Below are positions 1-8,900 of a DNA stretch of 36,954 nt, in pieces. Below the pieces are notes generated by a model that saw only the letters and a program-made list of their open reading frames with translations, was not told the origin of the DNA and made no database searches. The first letter of the stretch is position 1. Every line of letters starts with the position of its first letter. This DNA is from CAYSPU01 sp964432995. Its GTDB lineage: Bacteria > Verrucomicrobiota > Verrucomicrobiia > Limisphaerales > JAHDYP01. The stretch is taken from assembly GCA_964432995.1 (NCBI GenBank), contig CAYSPU010000018.1, forward strand, positions 1 to 36,954, written 5' to 3'. The translations under genes were made by a program, and so were the position numbers.

Positions 1-237
1 GTCGCGCATCAACGCCGCGTGCCGGGCATCGGTTCCGCGCTGGACTTCGCGGGTCATCCGGCCGTGCCGCACTTCCACCACGGGGGTGCCGCCCACCTTC
101 CGCACCTCGCGCATCAGGGCCACGCCGAACTCGTCCGGCGTGTCCGTCAGGTCCAGCAGCACCCGCTCGCCCTTCTTCAGCGCGGTTGAGTACTGGACCA
201 GCAGCCGGGCCAATGCTAGAAAGCGGGGATCATTCAT
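1..237 (-). CDS. Aminopeptidase, M29 (AmpS-like) family, N-terminal part only
   Basis: The frame is open from an ATG at 237 to the left edge and gives 79 residues. The start reads MNDPRFLALARLLVQYS, followed by KKGERVLLDL, then an alanine/leucine/arginine helix and GGTPVVEV. This is the N-terminal pattern of M29 metallo-aminopeptidases (AmpS, AmpII, PepS): a helix ending in V-x-Y-S, then K-G-E-x-V-L, the first strand of the Rossmann-like N-terminal domain. Family members are cytoplasmic, cobalt- or zinc-dependent exopeptidases of about 370-410 residues, so roughly 80 percent of the gene, including all metal ligands, lies outside the window. It follows the prepilin-like gene on the same strand after 75 bases. 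No clear Shine-Dalgarno sequence precedes the ATG. A TTGACA lies about a dozen bases before it, too close to act as a -35 box for a leadered transcript. Confidence 0.7.
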   Translation of the reverse strand, partial: MNDPRFLALARLLVQYSTALKKGERVLLDLTDTPDEFGVALMREVRKVGGTPVVEVRHGRMTREVQRGTDARHAALMRD

Positions 238-312
238 GGGACGCAATTGTCAACGGACGACCGCGCCTTGTCACCAGGAAAACGTGAACCACGAACCACC
301 GGTTCAACGCGG

Positions 313-1170
<858 letters not shown>

Positions 1171-1363
1171 GAATGCCATCTCGTCACGCATTGCCAACCC
1201 CGCAAACCGCCCCCCAGCCTGCCCGCCAGCCCCGTCCGGAACCGGCACTCGCCGAACATCCCGTCAAAGGCATGCCCTTGTCAACCCGCCCCATTCCCGC
1301 CATCTCCAGACCACAAATGGAACCCTGTATTCATCCTGGCGTGCGGCTCTCAATGAACCGCCA

Positions 1364-1389
1364 GGTAGGGCGCCCTCTCCGAGGGCGCC
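1364..1389 (+). repeat. GGTAGGGCG hairpin repeat, CTCTCCGAG type
   Basis: GGTAGGG is followed by a perfect 9-base stem, GGCGCCCTC / GAGGGCGCC, with a TCC loop (1369-1377 and 1381-1389). About 36 bases including the upstream TGAACC match the copy at 29437-29474 with few changes. The sequence before it (CATCCTGG...CGGCT...ATGAA, from about 1333) also resembles the minus-strand flank of the 19551-19607 copy. Confidence 0.7.
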
Positions 1390-1418
1390 GCGAGGAGCAG
1401 TCGCCGGGGCCAATCAAC

Positions 1419-1485
1419 GGTAGGGCGGGCTGTTCCAGTCCACCGGGCAGCGCCGTCGGGATAGGTCGGGATACTGCGCCCTGCC
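1419..1485 (+). repeat. Degenerate GGTAGGGCG-ended miniature element
   Basis: It begins GGTAGGGCGGGCTGTTCCAG and ends CGCCCTGCC, so its ends are inverted repeats with one mismatch. The interior is clearly related to the minus strand of the 19551-19607 element (GGTAGGGCGGGCTGTCCCAG there), with scattered substitutions that have broken its stems. It looks like an old, decaying copy. Confidence 0.55.
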
Positions 1486-1744
1486 AGTTCTCGGGGTGAC
1501 TGCCGACTCGTCTTCACCGGAAAGCACTACCGCACCTCGCTACTCCTCCTCACAACCGTCACGACTTCACCTCTCTCCCTGCAGGCACGGTTGGTGAACC
1601 ACTGAGTTCCGAACCGAGACACAGGCCGGGAGGCAAGAGACAGTCAACCATTCAGCCAGCCCCTTCCTCGTCCGGATGCAATTTGGGCGCGCTGGAAACC
1701 TCAGCCCAGCCAACAGCAGTTCTCTAGAGGAAGCACGGAGAGCA

Positions 1745-1810
1745 GGGAGCCTGCACCCGCGACGCTGCCGCGGTTAGGCCGCCATCCCCAGGAAGGGGGC
1801 GGAATCTCCC
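1745..1810 (+). ncRNA. Possible three-stem structured RNA
   Basis: GGGAG (1745-1749) can pair with CTCCC (1806-1810). Enclosed are two hairpins: CCGCG/CGCGG (1757-1761 with 1769-1773) and a longer one with CCGCC, an internal bulge and CCCC (1779-1789) pairing to 1795-1802 around an AGGAA loop. The shape is a compact three-way junction about 320 bases upstream of the Tat-exported gene. I do not recognise a known riboswitch or RNA class in it. GC-rich DNA makes such pairing easy by chance, so this is a weak call. Confidence 0.2.
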
Positions 1811-1940
1811 AGTCGCATCATGCTAGGCACCAGCAGCTTGCACCCCGCGACAGACCGAGGATTGGCGCGCAAGTCGTCTTGTGAATCCATCACCACGGGT
1901 CATGACCCACGCCGAAGGGAACGGAAAAGACTGCATTGGC

Positions 1941-1981
1941 AAAAAGCAGATGCGGCGCGGAGACTCGAACCGCGCCGCATC
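1941..1981 (-). terminator. Strong hairpin plus T-run, rho-independent terminator shape on the minus strand
   Basis: A perfect 12-base stem, GATGCGGCGCGG / CCGCGCCGCATC (1949-1960 and 1970-1981), closes a 9-base loop. Read on the minus strand it is followed by TGC and five Ts, the classic terminator layout. No minus-strand gene precedes it, because the next gene to the right (2131) is on the plus strand. It may therefore end an unannotated small transcript. The minus-strand loop, TTCGAGTCT, resembles a tRNA T-loop, but the pairing register does not fit a T-arm and no tRNA body is present. Confidence 0.45.
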
Positions 1982-2130
1982 CCAGGAGGGACTGACCTGC
2001 CTACGCTCGCTGTCGTAAGCGCTGGCCGCCAGCCACATGTTAGCACTGTGCGTGCCAGGAGAATCTTGCTGCATTCGGCCCCAGTCTGTGCATCTTATCC
2101 CCAGCGCACAAACGCCAGCGTAACTGAGCC

Positions 2131-3084
2131 ATGACCTCTTCGATGAACCGCCGCAACTTCGTCAAGTCCTCTGTCCTGGTGTCCGCCGTCGCCGCCGCGG
2201 GCGCCCACGCCCAACCCGCCGCATCGACGGCAGCACCGTCCGGACCGCTCCCCGCGCCAAAGGAGACCGTGCCCCTGGGGAAGATCGGCGGTGTCGAGTT
2301 CAGCCGGCTCATGCTCGGGGGCAACCTCATCGATGGCTACGCCCACTCGCGGGACCTCGCCTATGTGGCGCAGCTCTCCAAGCGCTACAATACGCTAGCG
2401 AAAGTCATGGAAACCCTCGAAATCGCTGAGACCCACGGCGTCAACGTGATCAACAATTGGGTCAAGGACGGCATCCCCCACCTGCAGGAACACTGGAAAC
2501 GCGGGGGCAAGATGAAGTGGATCGCCCAGGCGCGCGTCAACGGTGCCAACGGCTTCGAGCAGTTCGAGCAGGCGGCCGACCTGGGTGCCGCCGCCATCCA
2601 CGTTACCGGTGACGTTGCCGATGCCCTCGTCCGCCAGGGTCGATTCGATACCCTAGCCCGCATCCTCGAGGTGGTCCGTGCCCACAAGCTCCCGGCCGGC
2701 ATCGGCGCTCACGGCCTCCACACCATCATCGAATGCGAGCGCGCCAAGCTCGCCCCGGATTTCTACGTCAAGACTCTCCACAGCCACGAGTACTTCACCG
2801 CGCCGAAGCCAGATGAGACCGACGACCTTGGCAAGTTCGACAACTCCTGGTGCAGCGACCCCGAGGCGGTTATCGACTTCATGTTCACCGTGCCCCGGCC
2901 CTGGATTGGCTTCAAGGTAATGGCGGCAGGCGCCATCCCGCCGCAACGCGCCTTCCGCTACGCCTTCGAGGGCGGCGCCGACTTCGTGCTGGCCGGCATG
3001 TTCGACTGGCAGGTGGCGGAAAACGTGCAGATCGCCAAGCAAACACTCACGGACCTCACCCGCAACCGGCCGTGGCGGGCCTAG
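2131..3084 (+). CDS. Tat-exported TIM-barrel protein, aldo/keto reductase-like
   Basis: The product has 317 residues. It starts MTSSMNRRNFVK, a twin-arginine motif at residues 7-8, followed by a hydrophobic stretch (about 13-24) and an AHA-type cleavage region near 26-28, so export in folded form is likely. The mature part begins with LGKIGGVEFSRLMLGGN, the strand-1 pattern of aldo/keto reductase-type barrels. It continues with alternating strands and helices (VNVINNW, AIHVTGD, GIGAHG, IGFKVMAAGAI) that fit a TIM barrel. I do not see the complete Asp-Tyr-Lys-His tetrad, so an NADPH-dependent reductase activity should not be assumed. Related exported barrels are common in Verrucomicrobia and Planctomycetes. 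It is the first gene of a co-directional group with the two kinase-type genes, 59 bases before the next start. ATG 2131 is used; the ATG at residue 5 would also keep the Tat signal. Confidence 0.75.
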   Translation: MTSSMNRRNFVKSSVLVSAVAAAGAHAQPAASTAAPSGPLPAPKETVPLGKIGGVEFSRLMLGGNLIDGYAHSRDLAYVAQLSKRYNTLAKVMETLEIAETHGVNVINNWVKDGIPHLQEHWKRGGKMKWIAQARVNGANGFEQFEQAADLGAAAIHVTGDVADALVRQGRFDTLARILEVVRAHKLPAGIGAHGLHTIIECERAKLAPDFYVKTLHSHEYFTAPKPDETDDLGKFDNSWCSDPEAVIDFMFTVPRPWIGFKVMAAGAIPPQRAFRYAFEGGADFVLAGMFDWQVAENVQIAKQTLTDLTRNRPWRA

Positions 3085-3143
3085 AGCCGACGAGGTTCCC
3101 CATGCTCCATCGACCGTGAGGTCGGACGCCTTTCAGGATACAC

Positions 3144-4934
3144 GTGGACCAGATTGCCGACCAGGAGCTGCCCCTGGCGCTGGACGCGGGGCCGAGGCCG
3201 CCGGCCGCACCGGCCTCGGAGAGACCGACCTACTTCACGGGGCGCCAGCTCCCGCCCAATGCCACCCCCATGCGCCTGCTGGAGGTGGACTACGTCCACG
3301 TCCCAACAACGAATGGCGGCGATCTCTACGTGACGCGGTTTGGACTCCCGTTCCTACAGCACCTGCAGCTCGAGAACTGGCGCGATAAGGAGTGGTTCGA
3401 AGAAAAACGGCAGCGGCTTCAGGGAACCAGCGTGGTCTACCGCATCCCGACGAAAATCGTGAACGGTCGCGCCATCGATCTCGTCGTGAAATACTGCCGC
3501 GTCGGCGAGGATGTGCCGCTGGACACCCTAACGTTCGAGAAATTCTCCCACGCCGAGTTCAACAGCCCCTACGAGGAATTCTCGCTGGTCATGGAGCTGC
3601 GCGAGCGCCGCCAGCCCGGCCGGATCTGCACGCACCGCCCCCTGGCGATCTACGTGCCCCCGGAGCGCCTCGAGCTTTGGCAAACCGGCCGCAACACCCA
3701 TCGGATTGAACGAAAAAAGGCCAAGTACCGGGACGTCGAACTCGACATCTTCCGCCGCTATGTCCTCATCTACCAGTGGGTCAAAGGGGAGTCGGCCGAC
3801 GTTGCTCTCGAAGCCGTGATCGGGGACCCCGCACGGCGCGCCGAGGAACTGCGGCGTCTGACTCTGAAGGCCAAGGCCGAGCTACAGCAGAACGGCTTCG
3901 TGGTGGTAGACCACAAACCAGCCCACCTCATCCTGCGCCGGCATCGCCGAGGATCCCTGCTGCGAAATCGTACCGGCGACTATGCCTACGCCTTGATCGA
4001 CTTCGAGTTGCTCCAGCGAACACCCGAACACGAACGCGAAATCCAATCCTCCCGCCGCGCCGCCTACCTCCGCCACCAGCGGGATCGGTTCGCCACTCCC
4101 AAAGGCCTCAAATACCCGGAACACCTCAAGCCCATGCAGATCTTCGGTGTGGACTACGTCTGCGGCCACGCCGATAGCACCCATGGCATGCTCTGGGTCG
4201 TGGGCCGCGATCCCGATCTCTTCGACTACTTCCTCCCCGAACGCTGGCGGCGCACCCACGGCAAACGCCTTTCCACCACCAACGAGACTTACTACACCCT
4301 CACCAAGGACCGCATCAACCTGGTCTGGAAACTCTCGCGCGTCGGCGAACAACCCGACCTCGATCCCGCAGATCCGCGCACCAACCGGATCGCCTCCTCC
4401 GGCTACAACAGCCCCTTCGAGGAAGTGGCCATCGCCCTCGACCTCAAGGCCAAGGGCGTCGACACTATCTACCCCCGGGCCATCTACATGTCCGGACTGG
4501 AATCCACCCGCGCCGGCCTCTACGTCTCCGACAATCGACGCTATGAGGCGCATCAGGGCCTGACCACCCCGGACGGACAGCCGGCACTACGCCAGGCCCA
4601 CAATTACCTCACCATCTGGGGATTCTGGAACGGCCTCGACGAGATCCTGGCCAGCAAGGACGAGGCCTATTGCCGCGGCGTCAACCTCGCCGAAGCCTGC
4701 CAGACCGGGATCATCAACGACCGCCAGGCCCGGCGCCTCCTCGCCCGTCAGCAGAAACGCCTCGCCGTCGCCGGCTACCGGGACCTCCTGCCCAAGCCAA
4801 CCCACTACCTCCTCTCCCTCCGGCATTCCGGCAACCTCGTGCTGAACGACGACGGCGAACCCACCGTCCGCATCTGCAACTTCGGACTGCTCCGCAAACA
4901 CCCTCCCTTGCGCGGCAAGCCCCGAAGCCGATGA
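3144..4934 (+). CDS. Tandem protein-kinase-like protein with a degenerate second copy
   Basis: The product has 596 residues and starts at a GTG preceded by AGGA five bases upstream. I see two homologous halves (about 43-295 and 330-585). Shared landmarks are a VDYV strand, a lysine after a hydrophobic strand (LVVK116, LVWK396) followed by RVGE, an NSPYEE/NSPFEE helix start (E144-145, E426-427), a P-x-AIY strand, and a late K-P-x-H motif followed by a hydrophobic strand. In the first half these read like a kinase fold: K116, E144/E145, hinge VLIYQWVKG, catalytic-loop-like DHKPAH (256-261) and IDFEL (D286) in the DFG position. In the second half the same places read LPKPTH (549-554) and CNFGL (N579), so both aspartates are lost, as in a pseudokinase. 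No signal peptide or membrane segment is seen. It sits 199 bases upstream of a membrane Ser/Thr kinase on the same strand. The fold assignment is from motif order only; substrate and activity are unknown. Confidence 0.65.
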   Translation: MDQIADQELPLALDAGPRPPAAPASERPTYFTGRQLPPNATPMRLLEVDYVHVPTTNGGDLYVTRFGLPFLQHLQLENWRDKEWFEEKRQRLQGTSVVYRIPTKIVNGRAIDLVVKYCRVGEDVPLDTLTFEKFSHAEFNSPYEEFSLVMELRERRQPGRICTHRPLAIYVPPERLELWQTGRNTHRIERKKAKYRDVELDIFRRYVLIYQWVKGESADVALEAVIGDPARRAEELRRLTLKAKAELQQNGFVVVDHKPAHLILRRHRRGSLLRNRTGDYAYALIDFELLQRTPEHEREIQSSRRAAYLRHQRDRFATPKGLKYPEHLKPMQIFGVDYVCGHADSTHGMLWVVGRDPDLFDYFLPERWRRTHGKRLSTTNETYYTLTKDRINLVWKLSRVGEQPDLDPADPRTNRIASSGYNSPFEEVAIALDLKAKGVDTIYPRAIYMSGLESTRAGLYVSDNRRYEAHQGLTTPDGQPALRQAHNYLTIWGFWNGLDEILASKDEAYCRGVNLAEACQTGIINDRQARRLLARQQKRLAVAGYRDLLPKPTHYLLSLRHSGNLVLNDDGEPTVRICNFGLLRKHPPLRGKPRSR

Positions 4935-5133
4935 GGCCTTCGAATGTGGCGCTCTCCGTTCCCACCGCGACCCGCAGCAGAACGCACACACCCTTTGCTG
5001 CGGCTCAAGACGAGCCGCGGTCCGGAACCTGATCCGTGCCCATCCGCGCCGTTCCGCGGTTCTCGGGCCAAATATGCGCCTCGACGCGGGGCGCAGTTCG
5101 CGCTAAAGAAACCCATGTTGCGATCGAACGGGC
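4935..5133. other. Short intergenic region with a GC-rich hairpin
   Basis: GCGGCTC (5000-5006) pairs with GAGCCGC (5012-5018) around AAGAC. There is no T-run on either strand, so it is not a typical rho-independent terminator. It could slow transcription between the two kinase-type genes or be another dispersed hairpin repeat. Confidence 0.35.
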
Positions 5134-6561
5134 ATGGAGCCGAATACACAAACTGGCACCGCCCTCCTGTATCGGGTGATCGGCAAGACCCTCGGGCAAT
5201 ACCGTGTCGATGGCGTCTTGGGTCACGGAGGGATGGGGATCGTCTACCGGGCGTATGACCTGAAGCTGCAACGCCCGGTCGCCCTCAAATCGCTGCCCCC
5301 CGAGCTCACCTCCGATCCCGACCGCCGCAAGCGGTTCCTGCTCGAAGCCCGCGCCGCCGCCCGCATCAACCACCCCGCCATCGCCCAGGTCTATGACGTG
5401 GACGAATTCGAGGAGACCACCTTCCTCGCCATGGAACTCGTCGATGGCAGGACCGTGCGGCAGTTGATCGAAAGCCGGGAATTGGACCTGCTGGGGGCAA
5501 TCGACATCGCCATCCAGGTGGCCGACGGCCTCGCCAGCGCGCACGGCATGGGCATCGTCCACCGCGACATCAAACCGGCGAACGTCGTCGTCACCCGCGA
5601 GGGCCACGCCAAGATCCTCGACTTCGGCCTGGCCAAACTGATGGACCCGGAGCAGTCCACCATCGCCGCCAGCGGTCTGCCCGACCTCTCCGCCCTGACC
5701 CGAACGCAGGCGGGCGCCATCAAGGGCACGCCGGCCTACATGAGCCCCGAGCAAGTCAAAGGCACCGATGTGGACGCCCGCAGCGATATCTTCTCCCTCG
5801 GCGTCATGCTCTTCGAAATGGCCACCGGCCAGGCCCCGTTCCAGGGCGACACCCCCATGGAAACCATGCACGCCGTCGCTTTCGACGACACCCCATCCGT
5901 CCACACCCGACAGCCGAATCTCCCGGCCGACCTGCAACGGATCCTCTCCCGCTGCCTGCAGAAACGGGCCGAGGAACGCTACGCCAGCGCCCGGGAACTC
6001 GCCCAGGAACTGCGCCGACTCCGCCGCGAAACCGAGTCCGGCCAAGCCCAGCCAGTTCCTTTACCTGAGCGCCTGGCCAACTGGTGCCGCAGCGTGGCCC
6101 ACCTGCAACCCGCCCAGTACGCCTGGCTCGCCGCTGGCCTGATTGCGGCTGCGGTCGTCGTCTACTTGGTGGTCACCAACGTTCGACTCGGACCGTTCGT
6201 CACCCTCGCCGTGATCGGCTTGCTCGTCTACCGCCGCATCCGCCACCAACCCCAGCGCCTCCTCGAGTCGTTCGTGCACCAGGTCGCCCGCATCCCCGAG
6301 GTGCGCGTGATCGCCTGCCAGGATCGCCGGCTCACCGTCGTGGTCGATCGCGAGATCAGCCAACTCTACGGCCGCATCCACGACCACCTGAACCAGTCCA
6401 ACCGCAAGCTGTTCTTCGGCGAAGGACTCTCCGTGTCCATCCGGCACAACCTCAGCCCCGATGAACTGCGCCAACTCCTGAACGGCCCCGGTGTCCACTA
6501 CGTCCGCGAGGAACCCGAGCCGACGACTCCTCCTCCCATCCCGGACGCCGCCGGCCACTAA
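5134..6561 (+). CDS. Membrane-anchored Hanks-type Ser/Thr protein kinase
   Basis: The product has 475 residues. The kinase domain covers about 20-300 with every key motif intact: glycine loop GHGGMGIVY (30-38), VALK with K52, E71 in the C-helix, HRDIKPAN (143-150), DFG (163-165), the activation segment ending in GTPAYMSPEQ, and DARSDIFSLG. It should phosphorylate Ser/Thr of unknown partners in the cytoplasm. Two hydrophobic segments follow (about 329-347 and 355-366) with a very short loop between them, so kinase and tail are probably both cytoplasmic. The roughly 110-residue tail (LLESFVHQVARIPEVRVIAC... to the proline-rich end) is not a PASTA, WD40 or TPR domain and I do not recognise it. 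The position next to the tandem kinase-like gene suggests a functional link. ATG 5134 lacks a good Shine-Dalgarno sequence, and the first 15 residues are dispensable. The stop is 14 bases from the convergent ABC permease stop. Confidence 0.92.
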   Translation: MEPNTQTGTALLYRVIGKTLGQYRVDGVLGHGGMGIVYRAYDLKLQRPVALKSLPPELTSDPDRRKRFLLEARAAARINHPAIAQVYDVDEFEETTFLAMELVDGRTVRQLIESRELDLLGAIDIAIQVADGLASAHGMGIVHRDIKPANVVVTREGHAKILDFGLAKLMDPEQSTIAASGLPDLSALTRTQAGAIKGTPAYMSPEQVKGTDVDARSDIFSLGVMLFEMATGQAPFQGDTPMETMHAVAFDDTPSVHTRQPNLPADLQRILSRCLQKRAEERYASARELAQELRRLRRETESGQAQPVPLPERLANWCRSVAHLQPAQYAWLAAGLIAAAVVVYLVVTNVRLGPFVTLAVIGLLVYRRIRHQPQRLLESFVHQVARIPEVRVIACQDRRLTVVVDREISQLYGRIHDHLNQSNRKLFFGEGLSVSIRHNLSPDELRQLLNGPGVHYVREEPEPTTPPPIPDAAGH

Positions 6562-6575
6562 ACCCCGCGACCGCG

Positions 6576-8897
6576 TCACCGATGTCGGTTCCGCGCCAGG
6601 GCCAAAGGCGAAACGGCAATCCGCGCCAGCGGCACCATGAGGAGCACCGCGGGCACGAGGAGCAGTGCGCCAACCTCCCCCGGCGCATGATCCTCGCCCA
6701 GCCCGCCACCCGCATTGCGGAACGCCACGACGGCCAGCAAGCCCGTGCCCAACAGCCAGAACCCTGCGTACGCGGCCACGAAACGCGACGAGACCAGCCT
6801 CAAACCGAGTGACCGCCGGAATCCCCAGCAGCCCAGTAGCAGCTTCACGATGACCAGGGCGACGAGCAGACCGAAGAGGATTGACCCTGCCTCCGGATGC
6901 CGGTCGCACCAGAAGAAGACGTTCAGCGCGACACCGTAGACCAGGATCAGCGGGGCCAGCGACCAGGGAAAACCCGGAATCCGGCCACTGAGACAAAGAG
7001 GGAAGATCCCGGTGAACAGGTGCAACGACATGGCCAGGACGATCAACGTCGACAACACGTCCGGCCAACTCTGGAGGAACCACGCGGCCCGCAAGATCAC
7101 CACCGCCAATGCCGCGACCCCGACCGCACACAGCCAAAGCAACCCGCCCGTCCACAGCTTCGCCAACAGAAACGACTCCGTCGGAACGGGTCGCGACGCA
7201 CTGAACGGCGACAGCGCCAGTTGGCGCGTGCCGCCATCCCGAGCCAGATTCAGTCCGGCAATCGCCAGCCACACCGGCACGAGGATCCACACGGCGTTCA
7301 GGATTCCATCCATCACCATGGACATCGGCATCCCAAACGGAACCACCATCGCCAATCCCACCAGGACCACCGCCCCCCCAGTCCAGAACCAGAGAGGCAG
7401 GCGGGCGTTGCGCCGCCATTCCAGCCAGAGTTGAGCCCGCAGCCCCGCGCCAAATCCCTCGAACTGACCAGGCAATACCAGCGGACTGAAATCGCCGGCG
7501 CCCCACCCCCGCCAACTTGCCCAGTAACCCCGCCGCTCCAGCCGCACCCCAAACCAGGCCGCCACCCCTGCCGCCCCTGTCAGGAGCCCCAACGCGATGG
7601 GAACGACACGTTGGAGCCGCACCCAGTTGTCCGGACTTCCGGTTTTGATGTTCGCGAAGACGGCCAAGACCGAGCCAGCCAATCCGAGGACAAGCAACGT
7701 GATGAGCGTAGTGCGCAGTTTCGGGAACGACGGCAGCCCCCAGACCAACGCCTGGAACGAAATCAGCCCGGCAGCCAGCAACATCGCTGCCGAACCGTGA
7801 GGCACCGACACGTTCTCGGCCACCAGCGGCGGGAACACCAGCCAGGCCCACGTGGCGTATAGCAGCCAAACACCCATCACCCCCAGCCCCATGGGCCAGA
7901 ACACCAACTCGACGGTCCTCACGGGAAGCGCGAACCGACGAGGCGGAAGGCCGCTAAAACCACGAGCCGCGTGCGGCTCGGCTCCCCCAAAAATGGCACA
8001 CAGAACCAGGAAGGACATCCCCAGAAGCGCGATGGTCCACCCGATCGCCGCCTCGCACCAAGTCGACCTGCGGCTCGCCAACTCCGACAACTCCCACGGG
8101 GCTTCCCTCTCCATCACGAGCGCGACGCTGCCGCGGCCCCCGTCGCCACGCACCCAGGTCAATGCGTTCTGGGGCTCGCCAGGCGGAACCTCGAGCAGCC
8201 AGCCGGCGGGACGCACCGTAGCCGCGCCCGAGCGTGTCACGTCCCCATCCTCGACCGACGGTGTCGAAGCCGCATCCGCGTTGGTCGCCTCGGCAAGCCC
8301 GGGTTCGGATGGGCTGCCGATGTCCATCCGCGGGATGTTGAGCGTCGAAGCTTGGTTGCTCGGTGACGAAATAGGCCCGTATCGCCTTCGAATCTCTTCC
8401 GAAGCCCGTGGGGAGGCGCGGGATGGTTCGCGGTTGAGCGGACCTTCGTAGAGGTTGGAGCCATTCAGCGTGAACCGAACCACGCCTTCCTTGCCGGCAA
8501 CGCTGGACCACGCCAGCACGTCTTGGGGGCGAATCAGGCCGTCGTAGATCGTCACCGACCCGAGTTGAAACCGCACCTTCTGCGGCGGGCCGACCACCGG
8601 CTCGGGGCGAGGCACCGCGACAGACGTTCTGCCGGGTCCGGGCCGGATCCCATAACGCTGCGGCATTTCCTCGAGCGGGCTGCGGACTGCCGTCCTGACC
8701 CGGAGCACATTGCGCCCGCCGAGACCGCCCTGGATGGTAAGGGGGAGGCCGGCCCAAAGACGCTCCTCCTCCGCCTTCAAACGGCCCACCTGGTAGCTCA
8801 GGGCCGCACCAATCCCCAACAGCACCCCCAACAGCGCAAAGCCCCAGCGGTTCTTCTGCCACAACTCCCACACCAACGCCAAAGACGGGGATTTCAC
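6576..8897 (-). CDS. ABC-2 type transporter permease with large inserted soluble domain
   Basis: The product has 773 residues and is the last gene of the gntR-ATPase-permease operon, starting 3 bases after the ATPase stop. A first membrane helix (about 18-36, FALLGVLLGIGAALS) is followed by about 220 soluble residues. From about 265 there are roughly a dozen hydrophobic segments (for example IALLGMSFLVLCAIFG, LLLVPAVLLMVPLARIAV). The layout fits ABC-2/YtrC-like membrane subunits, in which an extracytoplasmic loop follows helix 1. At more than 750 residues it is about twice a normal subunit and may correspond to two fused membrane halves. The substrate cannot be read from the sequence. Given the YtrA-type regulator, a role in cell-envelope or antibiotic stress is plausible but is inference. 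Confidence 0.8.
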   Translation of the reverse strand: MKSPSLALVWELWQKNRWGFALLGVLLGIGAALSYQVGRLKAEEERLWAGLPLTIQGGLGGRNVLRVRTAVRSPLEEMPQRYGIRPGPGRTSVAVPRPEPVVGPPQKVRFQLGSVTIYDGLIRPQDVLAWSSVAGKEGVVRFTLNGSNLYEGPLNREPSRASPRASEEIRRRYGPISSPSNQASTLNIPRMDIGSPSEPGLAEATNADAASTPSVEDGDVTRSGAATVRPAGWLLEVPPGEPQNALTWVRGDGGRGSVALVMEREAPWELSELASRRSTWCEAAIGWTIALLGMSFLVLCAIFGGAEPHAARGFSGLPPRRFALPVRTVELVFWPMGLGVMGVWLLYATWAWLVFPPLVAENVSVPHGSAAMLLAAGLISFQALVWGLPSFPKLRTTLITLLVLGLAGSVLAVFANIKTGSPDNWVRLQRVVPIALGLLTGAAGVAAWFGVRLERRGYWASWRGWGAGDFSPLVLPGQFEGFGAGLRAQLWLEWRRNARLPLWFWTGGAVVLVGLAMVVPFGMPMSMVMDGILNAVWILVPVWLAIAGLNLARDGGTRQLALSPFSASRPVPTESFLLAKLWTGGLLWLCAVGVAALAVVILRAAWFLQSWPDVLSTLIVLAMSLHLFTGIFPLCLSGRIPGFPWSLAPLILVYGVALNVFFWCDRHPEAGSILFGLLVALVIVKLLLGCWGFRRSLGLRLVSSRFVAAYAGFWLLGTGLLAVVAFRNAGGGLGEDHAPGEVGALLLVPAVLLMVPLARIAVSPLALARNRHR

Positions 8898-8900
8898 CGG

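Larger units (their letters stand above)
1171..2130. other. Long intergenic region with repeats and RNA-like hairpins, no gene
   Basis: About 960 bases lie between two divergent genes. Small frames here show no family resemblance and shift at random. What can be seen is a GGTAGGGCG hairpin (1364-1389), a degenerate GGTAGGG-ended element (1419-1485), a potential three-stem fold (1745-1810) and a strong hairpin followed by five Ts on the minus strand (1981-1941). These are listed separately. The rest holds nothing I recognise. Confidence 0.6.

Noticed and set aside
1982..2020. SRP RNA, suggested by CAGGTCAG on the minus strand
   Set aside because: The conserved GGAAGG/AGCAGC part of the SRP domain does not follow, so the match is only eight bases.
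1949..2030. A tRNA gene or tRNA remnant on the minus strand (TTCGAGT loop)
   Set aside because: The loop is nine bases in the best stem, the alternative register has a mismatch, and no acceptor, anticodon or D-arm is found upstream. A terminator hairpin explains it better.
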